DNA from: JBFWRK01 sp050248955
Lineage (GTDB): Bacteria; Actinomycetota; Acidimicrobiia; Acidimicrobiales; Ilumatobacteraceae
Reading direction: 5' to 3'
Assembly (NCBI GenBank): GCA_050248955.1
Contig: JBFWRK010000013.1
Location: 1-64,000 of the forward strand
DNA: 64,000 bases
Numbering within the stretch: position 1 is the first letter of the stretch; each line of letters opens with the position of its first letter. Positions 27,326 through 35,451 of the stretch are shown piece by piece. A program made the position numbers and the translations under genes. The notes under the pieces were generated by a model, which saw nothing but the letters and a program-made list of their open reading frames with translations, was not told where the DNA came from and made no database searches.

Positions 27326-28799
27326 GCCACCACGCGAGGAGCTCACGGCCGGCCTCGTCGTCGAGCCCATAGGCACGCGAGACCGCCGACCCGCAGCCTT
27401 CGACGTCGCCTCGTTCGAGGCAGGCCGCGGCGGCATCGAGCTTCCCCCGCGGGAGCGGGAGCTGGGCGAGCACCGGCGCCGACACCCGCAACGCACGAGC
27501 GGACAGCCCCGTACCAGCCGAGCGGGCGGCGAGCCACGCGGAGGCGACGGGCGACGTGAGCAAGGCGGCGACCCGCCGCACGTCGTTCGGCTTGCGGGGG
27601 GTGACCGAGACGACCGGAACGCACGGGAGCCAGGCCCCGTCGAGATCGGCGACGGCCTCGATGATGCGCGTCTGACTGGCGACGAGCACCTTCGGCACCA
27701 GCCGCTCGGTCGCCCACGCGAGGACGCGCGGCGAGAGCCGACCGAGATGCACTAGCGGCGCGTCGAAGCGCTGCTTGGCGAAACGGGTGGAGCGCTCGCC
27801 CCAGAGGCAGCGGCCGGGGTCGATGAGACCGCTCGTCACGAGTGGCGGTCCGCTACGGCCACCGCCGCCGTCGTCGTCGCTGGCGTCGCTCACCGCGCCG
27901 ACGAGCCCGTAGTACTCGTCGCGGAAGTCGGCCGTCACGCTCGCGAGATCGGCCAGGACGCGAGATGACGTCGCCAGCTCCGGCAGCGCGGGAGCGGCGC
28001 CCTCGTCGCGCAAGAGCCACGACCAGGAGCCGGTCTCGGCGACGGCACGACGAAAGTCGGCAGCAGCGACGGCAGGGCACGGGCGGAACCCTGGACCGGT
28101 GAGACGGCGTATCCGCCGCGGCGCGGCGCGGCCGCTCGCGCCGCGGACGAGCGCCACCGCGCACGTCCGCACCTGCGCGTCGAAGACCGGGGTCGGTGAC
28201 CACCAGAACCAGGACAGCGCGGCGCTGTCGAGGACCGCGGTCCGCACCGCGGCGGCATCCCGCGTCGCCACGATCGAGGTCGGCAGGACGAGCCCGATCC
28301 GCCCGCCGTCCGGTCGCGCGAGGCGCAGGGCGAGCGCGAGGAACTCGACGGCGGCGTCCGCGTACGGCCCCCCGCCATGGGACGAACGGCCGCCGCGGGC
28401 GGTCGCGCTCGCCAGCTGGGACAGGAACGGCGGGTTACCGATGACGACATCGAACGTCCGCTCCGGCCAACGCGCCCGCAGCGCGTCCCGCGTGGTCACC
28501 GTTGCTCCGGGGCCGAGCGCCGCTCGGGTCGCGCGAGCGGCGCCGCGATCGATGTCGACGCCAGTCAGCTCCGGTCGTCGCCCGGCCCGCCGAATGCGCG
28601 CCTCGGCAGCGGCGAGGAACCGGCCGTCGCCGCATGCCGGATCGAGGACCGTGATCGGGTCGCCGGGCGCGACCAGCCGGATCAGCGGGTCGAGCACCTC
28701 GTCCAGCACGCGATCGATGAGCTCGGGCGGTGTGTACCACGCGCCGAGCTGCTTCCGCCGGGTCGCCGTGGCAGCAGCTGACGTGCCGGCAACGGACAT
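27297..28799 (-). CDS. Orphan N6-adenine-specific DNA methyltransferase
   Basis: 500 aa class I methylase. N-terminal GAWYTPPELIDRVLDEVL, SAM-binding motif I VLDPACGDGRFL (51-62), an acidic residue closing the next strand (GVDID), and catalytic motif IV NPPF (122-125) of gamma-type N6-adenine methylases. The C-terminal half (from about 250) resembles the target-recognition/TaqI-like part, but no restriction nuclease motif (PD-ExK) or neighbouring endonuclease is visible. Probably an orphan regulatory or protective methylase, or the methylase half of a decayed system. ATG at 28799 chosen as the first Met in front of the conserved region. Its 3' end overlaps map. Confidence 0.8.
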   Translation of the reverse strand: MSVAGTSAAATATRRKQLGAWYTPPELIDRVLDEVLDPLIRLVAPGDPITVLDPACGDGRFLAAAEARIRRAGRRPELTGVDIDRGAARATRAALGPGATVTTRDALRARWPERTFDVVIGNPPFLSQLASATARGGRSSHGGGPYADAAVEFLALALRLARPDGGRIGLVLPTSIVATRDAAAVRTAVLDSAALSWFWWSPTPVFDAQVRTCAVALVRGASGRAAPRRIRRLTGPGFRPCPAVAAADFRRAVAETGSWSWLLRDEGAAPALPELATSSRVLADLASVTADFRDEYYGLVGAVSDASDDDGGGGRSGPPLVTSGLIDPGRCLWGERSTRFAKQRFDAPLVHLGRLSPRVLAWATERLVPKVLVASQTRIIEAVADLDGAWLPCVPVVSVTPRKPNDVRRVAALLTSPVASAWLAARSAGTGLSARALRVSAPVLAQLPLPRGKLDAAAACLERGDVEGCGSAVSRAYGLDDEAGRELLAWWLSGARVQPG

Positions 28800-28913
28800 C
28801 CCGACATCGTGGCCGATCCCGCCACTCCACCCATGTGTTTGTGCGCTTGGGTCGAACGGCGCAACCTGGCGCGCACACGCGTGGGCGGTTGGGTCGGGTG
28901 GGGCGGGGCAACG

Positions 28914-28919
28914 TAGGGT
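28914..28919 (+). promoter_or_regulatory. Leaderless -10 box of coaA
   Basis: TAGGGT, 8 nt before the GTG at 28928. It supports that start over upstream in-frame ATGs inside the divergent methylase. Confidence 0.5.
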
Positions 28920-28927
28920 CTCCGGGC

Positions 28928-29863
28928 GTGCCCGGCGTGATCGACGGAACGAGCCGTTACCTGTCGTTCTCACGGGACGAATGGGCGGACCTGCGGGCGG
29001 CGACGCCGCTGACGATCCGGGAGAAGGACCTCGAGGCGCTGCGCGGCATCAACGATCGGATCGACCTCGACGAGGTCGCCGCGATCTACCTCCCGCTCAC
29101 CCGCCTGCTGAACCTCTACGTCAGCGCGACGCAGAACCTGCACAAGGCGTCCGCCACCTTCCTCGGCACGATCGCGCCGAAGGTGCCGTACGTGATCGGC
29201 GTCGCCGGCAGCGTCGCCGTTGGCAAGTCGACGTTCGCCCGCATCCTGCAAGCGTTGCTCTCGCGCTGGCCAGACCATCCGAAGGTCGGCCTGATCACCA
29301 CGGACGGGTTCCTCTTCCCGAACGCCGTGCTGGAGCAGCGCGACCTGATGAACCGCAAGGGCTTCCCCGAGAGCTACGACACCCGGCGGCTGCTCCAGTT
29401 CCTGCGCGAGCTGAAGAGCGGTGTCGAGGTCGTCTCCGCACCCGTGTACAGCCACGTCGTCTACGACATCATCGAGGGCGCGGACGACGTCGTCCAGCAG
29501 CCCGACATCCTCATCCTCGAGGGCCTCAACGTGCTGCAGGTCGGCCTCGAGGCGAACGAGTTCGTGAGCGACTACTTCGACTTCTCGATCTACGTGGACG
29601 CCGACGAGGCGCACATCGAGGAGTGGTACGTGAAGCGGTTCCTGACGCTGCGCGAAACCGTGTTCCAGGATCCGACGAGCTTCTTCCGCCACTACGCCCA
29701 CCTCGACGAGCAGCAGGCGATCGAGACCGCCCGGTTCATCTGGCGGGAGATCAACGGCCGGAACCTGCGCGAGAACATCCTGCCGACCCGTTCGCGGGCG
29801 TCCCTGATCGTGCACAAGGGCGCCGACCACCGCGTGACCGACGTGCGGCTCCGCAGGCTCTGA
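28928..29863 (+). CDS. coaA: Type I pantothenate kinase CoaA
   Basis: 311 aa. Phosphorylates pantothenate, the first committed step of CoA synthesis. P-loop GVAGSVAVGKST (91-102), followed by KVGLITTDGFLFPN and the MNRKGFPESYD signature, EGLNVLQ and the C-terminal FFRHYAHL region, all as in CoaA. The GTG start gives MPGVIDGTSRYLSFSRDEW, matching actinobacterial N-termini. Divergent from the methylase. The 48 bp after it separate it from the convergent HAD gene. Confidence 0.96.
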   Translation: MPGVIDGTSRYLSFSRDEWADLRAATPLTIREKDLEALRGINDRIDLDEVAAIYLPLTRLLNLYVSATQNLHKASATFLGTIAPKVPYVIGVAGSVAVGKSTFARILQALLSRWPDHPKVGLITTDGFLFPNAVLEQRDLMNRKGFPESYDTRRLLQFLRELKSGVEVVSAPVYSHVVYDIIEGADDVVQQPDILILEGLNVLQVGLEANEFVSDYFDFSIYVDADEAHIEEWYVKRFLTLRETVFQDPTSFFRHYAHLDEQQAIETARFIWREINGRNLRENILPTRSRASLIVHKGADHRVTDVRLRRL

Positions 29864-29911
29864 GCCGCGCACCCGTTCTCCCGGTCAACCCCTCCTGGTC
29901 AGCCCCTCCGG

Positions 29912-30619
29912 TCAGTCGGTCAGGCTCATCCCCGAGAGCCAGGAGGGCAGCTGGGTGATCGATGCCAGCTCGGGTACGGAACCGTCGTGCTCGGCGTGCT
30001 CCTGGGCCCAGAGGTACTCGTAGGGGATGTGCACGGCCCGCCCCCCGATCGCGAGCACCGGGAGCACATCGGACTTCACCGAGTTGCCGACCATCAGGAA
30101 CTCCTCGGGACGGACCTCGTGCTCGTGGAGGATCCGCAGGTAGGTGGCGGGATCCTTCTCGGTCACGATCTCGAGCTCCTCGAAGTAGTGCGCCAAGCCG
30201 CATTGCTGGATCTTGCGCTCCTGGTGCAACAGGTCGCCCTTCGTGATCAGCAGCAGCCGGTGGGAGGCCGCCAGCAACGGGATCGTGTCGGCGACGCCCG
30301 GGAGGAGCTCGACCGGTCGGGCGAGGAGCTCTTTGCCCAGTGCAACGAGAGCGGGCAGGACGGAGGTGGGGATCGCGCGGTGGGTGACGTCGATCGCCGC
30401 CTCGACCATCGAGAGCGTGAACGCCTTGACGCCGTAGCCGAAGTGGCCGAGGTTCATCCGCTCGACTTCGGCGAGGTGCTCGGCGACCTCGTCCCGGTCG
30501 CGGCCACGAGCGAACGGCGCGACCAGGTCGAGGTAACGGCCGGTGATGTCGTGGAAGCCGTCCTCCGAGTGCCACAACGTGTCATCGGCGTCGAGCCCCA
30601 CCACCTCGATCCTCGTCAT
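29912..30619 (-). CDS. HAD-superfamily hydrolase
   Basis: 235 aa. Motif I GLDADDTLW (nucleophile D10, acid/base D12), motif II LLLITKGD, motif III Lys around KIQQC/TEKDP, and motif IV GNSVKSDV. The alpha-helical cap (residues 20-95) suggests a C1-cap phosphatase of the phosphoglycolate phosphatase/pyrimidine nucleotidase type. Substrate unknown. The ATG at 30619 has a TAGGCT box 8 nt upstream on the minus strand. Confidence 0.85.
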   Translation of the reverse strand: MTRIEVVGLDADDTLWHSEDGFHDITGRYLDLVAPFARGRDRDEVAEHLAEVERMNLGHFGYGVKAFTLSMVEAAIDVTHRAIPTSVLPALVALGKELLARPVELLPGVADTIPLLAASHRLLLITKGDLLHQERKIQQCGLAHYFEELEIVTEKDPATYLRILHEHEVRPEEFLMVGNSVKSDVLPVLAIGGRAVHIPYEYLWAQEHAEHDGSVPELASITQLPSWLSGMSLTD

Positions 30620-30627
30620 GGACGAGC

Positions 30628-30633
30628 AGCCTA
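30628..30633 (-). promoter_or_regulatory. Leaderless -10 box of HAD hydrolase gene
   Basis: TAGGCT on the minus strand, 8 nt before the ATG at 30619. Confidence 0.5.
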
Positions 30634-30651
30634 CGGGCGGGCGTCCCGTGG

Positions 30652-31014
30652 CTATCGGTGGATCGCGTTCAGGTAGTTGTAGACGGTGATGCGCGACACG
30701 CCCATCACGTCGGCGATGTCCTCGACGGCGCGGCGGAGGATGAACGCACCGCGCTCGTCGAGCATCCGGATCGCGACCTGCTTGTCCTCCCGCGAGAGCT
30801 CGGCGAGGCGACCGCCGAGGTCGCGCTCGACCCCCTCGACGAGGCGATCGAGCGCACCGTGGAGCGGAGGGAGGCGCACCGCGGCGACCTCTTCGCCCTC
30901 CCAGACGAGCGGCAGATCGGACGGCTCGCGCTCGTCCACGGGGACCACCTGGGCCCCGAGGGCGTCGATGACCGGACGCAGCGCGCGGACGAGCGGGTGA
31001 TCGCGCCGGCTCAC
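30652..31014 (-). CDS. Helix-turn-helix protein (DauR-like C-terminal HTH)
   Basis: 120 aa. The C-terminal half, DERGAFILRRAVEDIADVMG followed by VSRITVYNYL, matches the HTH of DauR/YheO-type regulators, but the N-terminal PAS-like ligand domain of that family is absent or reduced to ~70 residues without clear similarity. Translation is coupled to the thiamine-binding gene upstream (ATGA overlap 31011-31014). It may regulate a vitamin- or nucleotide-related function together with that protein (inference). Confidence 0.72.
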   Translation of the reverse strand: MSRRDHPLVRALRPVIDALGAQVVPVDEREPSDLPLVWEGEEVAAVRLPPLHGALDRLVEGVERDLGGRLAELSREDKQVAIRMLDERGAFILRRAVEDIADVMGVSRITVYNYLNAIHR

Positions 31015-31253
31015 CGTTCGGAGCGCTCCACCTGGACCGCGACCCGCGTCGCCCCGCTACCGAGCGCCGCCTGGATGACATCGCTGACGACACCGTGGGC
31101 GTCCGCCTCGTCGACGTCGACGAGCGAGCTGAACGGTCCGGCGTCCAACTCGCAGCCGCGCGCCTCGACGGCCTGCCACGCGGCGAGCACGTGCGCCCCG
31201 GGACGGCCTTCCACGAAGGGTTCGATCGTGAACTCGATGCGAACGACCGCCAT
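31011..31253 (-). CDS. Thiamine-binding (MTH1187/YkoF-like) protein
   Basis: 80 aa. The sequence VRIEFTIEPFVEGRPGAHVL and the strand-helix pattern up to RVAVQVE match the MTH1187/YkoF thiamine-binding family (PF01910), ferredoxin-like small proteins that bind thiamine or a pyrimidine precursor and form oligomers. Start ATG at 31253 with a TACGCT box 8 nt upstream. Overlaps the HTH gene by 4 nt, so the pair is likely a ligand sensor and its regulator, or simply coupled. Confidence 0.78.
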   Translation of the reverse strand: MAVVRIEFTIEPFVEGRPGAHVLAAWQAVEARGCELDAGPFSSLVDVDEADAHGVVSDVIQAALGSGATRVAVQVERSER

Positions 31254-31261
31254 GACGCCAG

Positions 31262-31267
31262 AGCGTA
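31262..31267 (-). promoter_or_regulatory. Leaderless -10 box of thiamine-binding protein gene
   Basis: TACGCT on the minus strand, 8 nt before the ATG at 31253. Confidence 0.5.
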
Positions 31268-31301
31268 CGCGGTGCCTGGCCGGACCGGCTGGGTGCCGCT
31301 G

Positions 31302-32165
31302 TCACTCCGGCCGGTTGAACCGGAAGATGGCGACCGCCAGCATCGCCAGGCCCAGTGCCAGCACGATCCCCGCCTCCACGAGCGAGGGCACGCGCCAGCC
31401 CCACCAGGTGACGCCGGGGGCGAGCCTGCGCCGGGTGTCCTCGGAGATGTCGAGGTGGCTGAACACGAGCCGCCGCATCGGATCGACGGCGTAGGTCAGC
31501 GGGTTGAGGCGGTTGAGCACACCCAGCCAGGTGGGCAAGCCAGAGACGGGGTACAGCGCGCCGGACAGGAAGATCATCGGCATCACGAGCAGCTGCACCA
31601 CGCTCGTGAAGGTCTGGGCCTGCTTGATGCTGACCGCGACCATCACGCCGAAGGCGGTGACCGTGAAGGCGATCAGCAGTTGCAGGCCGAAGATGCCGAG
31701 GAGCAGCACCGGGTCATAGGGCACGTGCACCAAGCCGGCCAGGGCCAGCACGATCAAGCCCTGGCTCGCCGCGATCGTCGCGCCGCCCAGGCACTTGCCG
31801 GAGATGATCGACCGTCGGCTGACCGGCGCCACCATCATCTCCCGCATGAACCCGAGCTCCCGGTCCCAGACCAGGGACGCCGCGCTGAAGATCGCGCTGT
31901 ACACCAGCGCCATGCAGACGATCCCGGGGAACATGAACGTGGTGAGGTCCACGCCATCGGTGGACCCGGCCGACAACGACTGCAGCCCAGGCCCGAGGAT
32001 GAACAGGAACAGCAGCGGCTGGAGCAGCCACGTCAGGATCATCCTGGGGTCGTCGGCGAAGCGGATCAGGTCGCGCCGCCAGACGACGCGCACTGCCCGG
32101 AGCTCCGACCGCCAGGAGCGCTCGGGCACCCGGACGGCGACGATCTCCGCGATCGCGGCGCTCAT
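31302..32165 (-). CDS. ABC-2 type transporter permease (DrrB-like)
   Basis: 287 aa with about six TM helices and the ABC-2 signature region (LFLFILGPGL, FMFPGIVCMALVYSAIFSA, ERELGFMREM-like motif, MPMIFLSGALYPVSGLP). It is the membrane half of a daunorubicin-resistance-type exporter with the overlapping upstream ATPase (ATGA, 32162-32165). Substrate unknown; such pairs export drugs, lipids or polysaccharides. Confidence 0.9.
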   Translation of the reverse strand: MSAAIAEIVAVRVPERSWRSELRAVRVVWRRDLIRFADDPRMILTWLLQPLLFLFILGPGLQSLSAGSTDGVDLTTFMFPGIVCMALVYSAIFSAASLVWDRELGFMREMMVAPVSRRSIISGKCLGGATIAASQGLIVLALAGLVHVPYDPVLLLGIFGLQLLIAFTVTAFGVMVAVSIKQAQTFTSVVQLLVMPMIFLSGALYPVSGLPTWLGVLNRLNPLTYAVDPMRRLVFSHLDISEDTRRRLAPGVTWWGWRVPSLVEAGIVLALGLAMLAVAIFRFNRPE

Positions 32166-33187
32166 CGGCCGGCCTTCACCACGACGCGCGCCATCGCACG
32201 GTTGCGATCGGCAGCCGATGAGGTTTCGGCGTCCCGGATCGTCGAGCCTGTGTAGCGCATGAAGACGTCGTCCATCGTCGGTCGCGACACCGTGACCGAC
32301 GTGATGCCCAGGCTGAGATCGGCGAACAGCCGGGGCACGAACGCCTCGCCCGATGCGACGTGGAACGTCACCGCGCCCTCGGCGACCGTTGCGTCGATGC
32401 CGAAGCGATCACGCAGCGCGGCCAGGGCGGCGGCGGCGTCGACCGTGCCCAGCACCACCCGATCGGCCCCGACGCTCGCCTTGAGCGCCTCGGGGGTGTC
32501 CAGCACGACGATCTCCCCGCGGTCCATGATCGCGACGCGGTCGCAGAACTCCGCTTCGTCCATGTAGTGCGTGGTCATGAAGATCGTCGTGTCCTCGGAC
32601 TCCTGCAGCGCGCGGATGTAGCGCCAGATCGCGCTGCGGGTCTGGGGGTCGAGGCCGATGGTCGGCTCGTCGAGGAAGAGCACCCGCGGCGAGTGCATGA
32701 GGCCGCGCGCGATCTCCAGGCGCCGTCGCATGCCGCCGGAGTAGGTCTGGACCTTCTGGTCACGGCGGTCCCAGAGGTCGACCATCTCGAGCATCTGGCG
32801 CATCCGGGTCGGGACGACCGCGGCGTCGATGCCGTAGAGCTCGGCGTGGAAGCGGAGGTTCTGCTCGGCGGTGAGGTAGCCGTCCAGCGTCGGGTCCTGG
32901 AACACCAGGCCGATGTGCCGGCGCACGTCGTCGCGCTCGCTGGCGATGTCGAAGCCGCCCACGCGGGCGGTGCCGGAGGTAGGCCGCGCGAGCGTGCAGA
33001 GCATGTTGATCGTCGTGCTCTTGCCCGCGCCGTTGGGGCCGAGGAAGCCGAAGACCTCGCCGCGAGCGACGGTGAACGACACCCCGCGGACGGCCTCGAC
33101 GTCGCCGTGGGTCTTGACGAGCGCCTCGACTTCGATGGCAGGTGGCGGGGAGGGGTTCACGGCACTCATGGCGCGCATTGTCAGCAC
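32162..33187 (-). CDS. ABC transporter ATPase (DrrA-like)
   Basis: 341 aa. Walker A GPNGAGKST, Q-loop FQDPTLD, signature YSGGMRRRLEIARG, Walker B VLFLDEPTIGLD, switch His in MTTHYMDEA. The C-terminal ~100 residues form the extra domain of DrrA-type subunits (VTVSRPTMDDVFMRYTG). I keep the GTG at 33187 because AAGGA lies 8 nt upstream; ATGs at 33178 and 33169 are alternatives. First gene of a two-gene exporter operon. Confidence 0.93.
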   Translation of the reverse strand: MLTMRAMSAVNPSPPPAIEVEALVKTHGDVEAVRGVSFTVARGEVFGFLGPNGAGKSTTINMLCTLARPTSGTARVGGFDIASERDDVRRHIGLVFQDPTLDGYLTAEQNLRFHAELYGIDAAVVPTRMRQMLEMVDLWDRRDQKVQTYSGGMRRRLEIARGLMHSPRVLFLDEPTIGLDPQTRSAIWRYIRALQESEDTTIFMTTHYMDEAEFCDRVAIMDRGEIVVLDTPEALKASVGADRVVLGTVDAAAALAALRDRFGIDATVAEGAVTFHVASGEAFVPRLFADLSLGITSVTVSRPTMDDVFMRYTGSTIRDAETSSAADRNRAMARVVVKAGR

Positions 33188-33344
33188 GTCCGAGGTCCTT
33201 GCGGCAAGCCCCCCTCCGCGCGATACTTCTGGACTAGGCGGGGGTGGGCGAGACGCATGTGGCGTGCCCGATGACCCGCCAGTGAACGCTGGTCGGCGTG
33301 TCTCACGCAGCGGGCACGAGCGCCTGACCAGCGGTTTCGCCTAC

Positions 33345-33617
33345 TCAGCGGGCGCCCATCACGCGCCGCAGCTCTTGCGTTCGCAGGACGCAGTCCTGAC
33401 CGGCGGCGTCGAACGCGTCGTTGAGCTTCGTGAGCGCAGAACGGAACGACCCGTTCCACTCGGCTTCGAACTGATCGCGCGACGGGCCCATCCAGGTGGT
33501 GCCGGAGAGCACCGACGTGACGGTGCTCATGACACTGTTGATCGATTCGATCTGGCGCTTCAGGGTCGTGCCGAGGTGCTCGAGTTGTTCGGGGTTGGCG
33601 CCGTAGAGGCTGCTCAT
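33345..33617 (-). CDS. WXG100 family protein
   Basis: 90 aa. Helix-turn-helix hairpin with W42-M-G44 (TTWMGPSRDQF) at the turn, the hallmark of ESAT-6/WXG100 secreted effectors. The family length is 90-100 aa. AGGAG lies 6 nt before the ATG. No EccC ATPase, partner WXG100 gene or LXG toxin is visible nearby; it sits alone between an ABC exporter and a NUDIX gene, so an ESS/T7SS would have to be elsewhere in the genome. A canonical C-terminal YxxxD export signal is not evident. Confidence 0.85.
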   Translation of the reverse strand: MSSLYGANPEQLEHLGTTLKRQIESINSVMSTVTSVLSGTTWMGPSRDQFEAEWNGSFRSALTKLNDAFDAAGQDCVLRTQELRRVMGAR

Positions 33618-33700
33618 CGTCTGCTCCTGGTTCGTGGGGTTGCGACGAGATGTGTGCCTCGCTGCCGGGCATCCGGCAAATGCCGGCGTGCGGCGAGCAC

Positions 33701-34195
33701 TCAGAGGAGCGGGAGCGCGGCGGCGGGCGAATCGGGGACGAACGGGTCACGGCGCAACCGCTCGTCGAGCTCGATCCGTGAGACCCATCGGGCTTCGACC
33801 ACTTCGCCGTCGGCGAAGCGAACCGGCCCGTCGTGTCGGACGCGGTAGACCCGCCCGATCAGCACCACCTCGGCATCGGCGTACGTGCACGCGCCGAATG
33901 GCTCGAGCGGCACGTCGCCGATCCCGAGCTCCTCGGCGAGCTCCCGGCGCGCCGCCTCGCCGTAGGACTCGCCGACGCCGACGACGCCGCCGGCAGCGAG
34001 GTCCCACCGCCCCGGCCACACGTCCTTTGCGTCGCTCCGCCGGTGGATCAGCAGTCGGCCGGCGGAATCCGTCACGAGGACGTACACCGCCCGATGACGC
34101 AGGTTCTCGGCTCGCATCCGCCATCGCGGCACGACCTCGACGACGTGGTCGGACTCGTCGATCACCTCGACCAGTTCCTCGTACGGCTCAGCCAC
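33701..34195 (-). CDS. NUDIX hydrolase (YfcD/Idi-like)
   Basis: 164 aa. NUDIX box from G70 to G91 with the catalytic REL and EE residues (R84, E85, E88, E89). The N-terminal VIDESDHVVEVVPRWRMRAE and HRAVYVLVTDSAGRLLIHRR resemble YfcD/isopentenyl-diphosphate isomerase-like members. It hydrolyses a nucleoside diphosphate-linked substrate that is not deducible. The GTG start at 34195 is preceded by TAGGCA (7 nt), which overlaps the -10 box of the divergent M20 gene. Confidence 0.85.
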   Translation of the reverse strand: MAEPYEELVEVIDESDHVVEVVPRWRMRAENLRHRAVYVLVTDSAGRLLIHRRSDAKDVWPGRWDLAAGGVVGVGESYGEAARRELAEELGIGDVPLEPFGACTYADAEVVLIGRVYRVRHDGPVRFADGEVVEARWVSRIELDERLRRDPFVPDSPAAALPLL

Positions 34196-34202
34196 GGTCC
34201 GG

Positions 34203-34212
34203 TGCCTACCAT
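34203..34212. promoter_or_regulatory. Overlapping divergent leaderless -10 boxes (NUDIX / M20)
   Basis: TGCCTACCAT: read on the plus strand it gives TACCAT (34207-34212), 6 nt before the M20 ATG; on the minus strand TAGGCA (34203-34208), 7 nt before the NUDIX GTG. The two boxes share the same TA step, so the two promoters can hardly be occupied at once. Confidence 0.55.
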
Positions 34213-34218
34213 GCGGCC

Positions 34219-35436
34219 ATGGCGTTCGACACGTTGCTCGAGGAAGCGCAGGACCTGATGGCGGAGGCGGTGCGCCTCCGCCGCACGCTCCACCGGCGCC
34301 CGGAGATCGGCCTCGACCTCCCGTTCACCCAAGAGCAGGTGCTCGATCGGATCGACGGCCTGGGTCTCGAGATCACGGTGCACGAGCGCACGTCGGGCGT
34401 CGCCGCGCTGCTCACCGGCGGCCGCCCAGGGCCGACGATCCTGTTGCGCGGCGACATGGACGCGCTCGAGATGCCGGAAGACACCGACGTCGAGTTCGAG
34501 AGCGAGGTCGACGGGGCGATGCATGCCTGCGGCCACGACACGCACGTGGCGATGTTGGCCGGAGCGGCGAAGCTGCTGAGCGGGCGCAAGGCGGACCTCG
34601 CCGGGCGCGTGCTGTTCATGTTCCAGCCGGGCGAGGAGGGCCACCACGGGGCGCGGTACATGCTCGAGGAGGGCTTGCTCGCCCTGCCGCCGTTGGCCGA
34701 CGGCACGCCGTCGCCCGTGACCGCGGCGTTCGCGATCCACACGACGTCCTCGTTGCCGACCGGCTTCATCAGCACGAAGGCGGGATCGATCATGGCGTCG
34801 GCCGACACCTTGCGGATCACGGTCACCGGCAAGGGCGGACACGCGTCCGAGCCGTACCGCGCGATCGACCCGATTCCCATCGCCTGCGAGATCGTCCAGG
34901 CGATGCAGACGATGGTGACGCGTCGGATCAACATCTTCGATCCCGGCGTCGTGACGGTGGGGCGCATCACGGCGGGCACCACGACGAACGTGATCCCGGA
35001 GACGGCCGAGATCGCCGGCACGATCCGCGCCGTCAGCGAGTCGACGCGCCGCAAGGTCCACGACGGCATCCGCAGGGTCGCCGAGGGGATCGCCGCTGCC
35101 CACGAGGCGTCCGTCGAGGTCGAGATCGAGGCCGGGTATCCCGTCACGGTGAACTCGAACGACTTCACGTCGTTCGCGGCCCGGGTCGCCGACGAGCTCG
35201 TCGGCGCGGATCACGTGATCCGGATGCCGAATCCCGTCATGGGTGCGGAGGACTTCAGCTACGTGCTGCAGCAGGTGCCCGGCTCGATGGTCTTCCTCGG
35301 CGCCACGCCGCACGACCGCAACCCGGCGACGGCCGCGCCGAACCACTCGAACCGCGTGTTCTATGACGAGGCCTGCATGGCCACGGGCATCGCACTGCAC
35401 ACCGCGATCGCGATCGAGCACCTCGGCGTCGGCTGA
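34219..35436 (+). CDS. M20-family amidohydrolase (hippurate hydrolase / N-acyl amino acid hydrolase type)
   Basis: 405 aa zinc metallopeptidase fold. Motifs: RGDMDALEM, HACGHDTH (C104, H106), catalytic/metal GEEGHHGARYM, dimerisation domain starting GKGGHASEPYRAIDP, and a late HSNRVFYDE. The HACGHDTH motif places it in the M20D amidohydrolase group (hippuricase, indole-acetyl amino acid hydrolases, AbgA-like). No signal peptide, so cytoplasmic. ATG at 34219 chosen over a long upstream extension that is antisense to the NUDIX gene. Confidence 0.92.
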   Translation: MAFDTLLEEAQDLMAEAVRLRRTLHRRPEIGLDLPFTQEQVLDRIDGLGLEITVHERTSGVAALLTGGRPGPTILLRGDMDALEMPEDTDVEFESEVDGAMHACGHDTHVAMLAGAAKLLSGRKADLAGRVLFMFQPGEEGHHGARYMLEEGLLALPPLADGTPSPVTAAFAIHTTSSLPTGFISTKAGSIMASADTLRITVTGKGGHASEPYRAIDPIPIACEIVQAMQTMVTRRINIFDPGVVTVGRITAGTTTNVIPETAEIAGTIRAVSESTRRKVHDGIRRVAEGIAAAHEASVEVEIEAGYPVTVNSNDFTSFAARVADELVGADHVIRMPNPVMGAEDFSYVLQQVPGSMVFLGATPHDRNPATAAPNHSNRVFYDEACMATGIALHTAIAIEHLGVG

Positions 35437-35451
35437 ACGCCGCAGGCGAGC

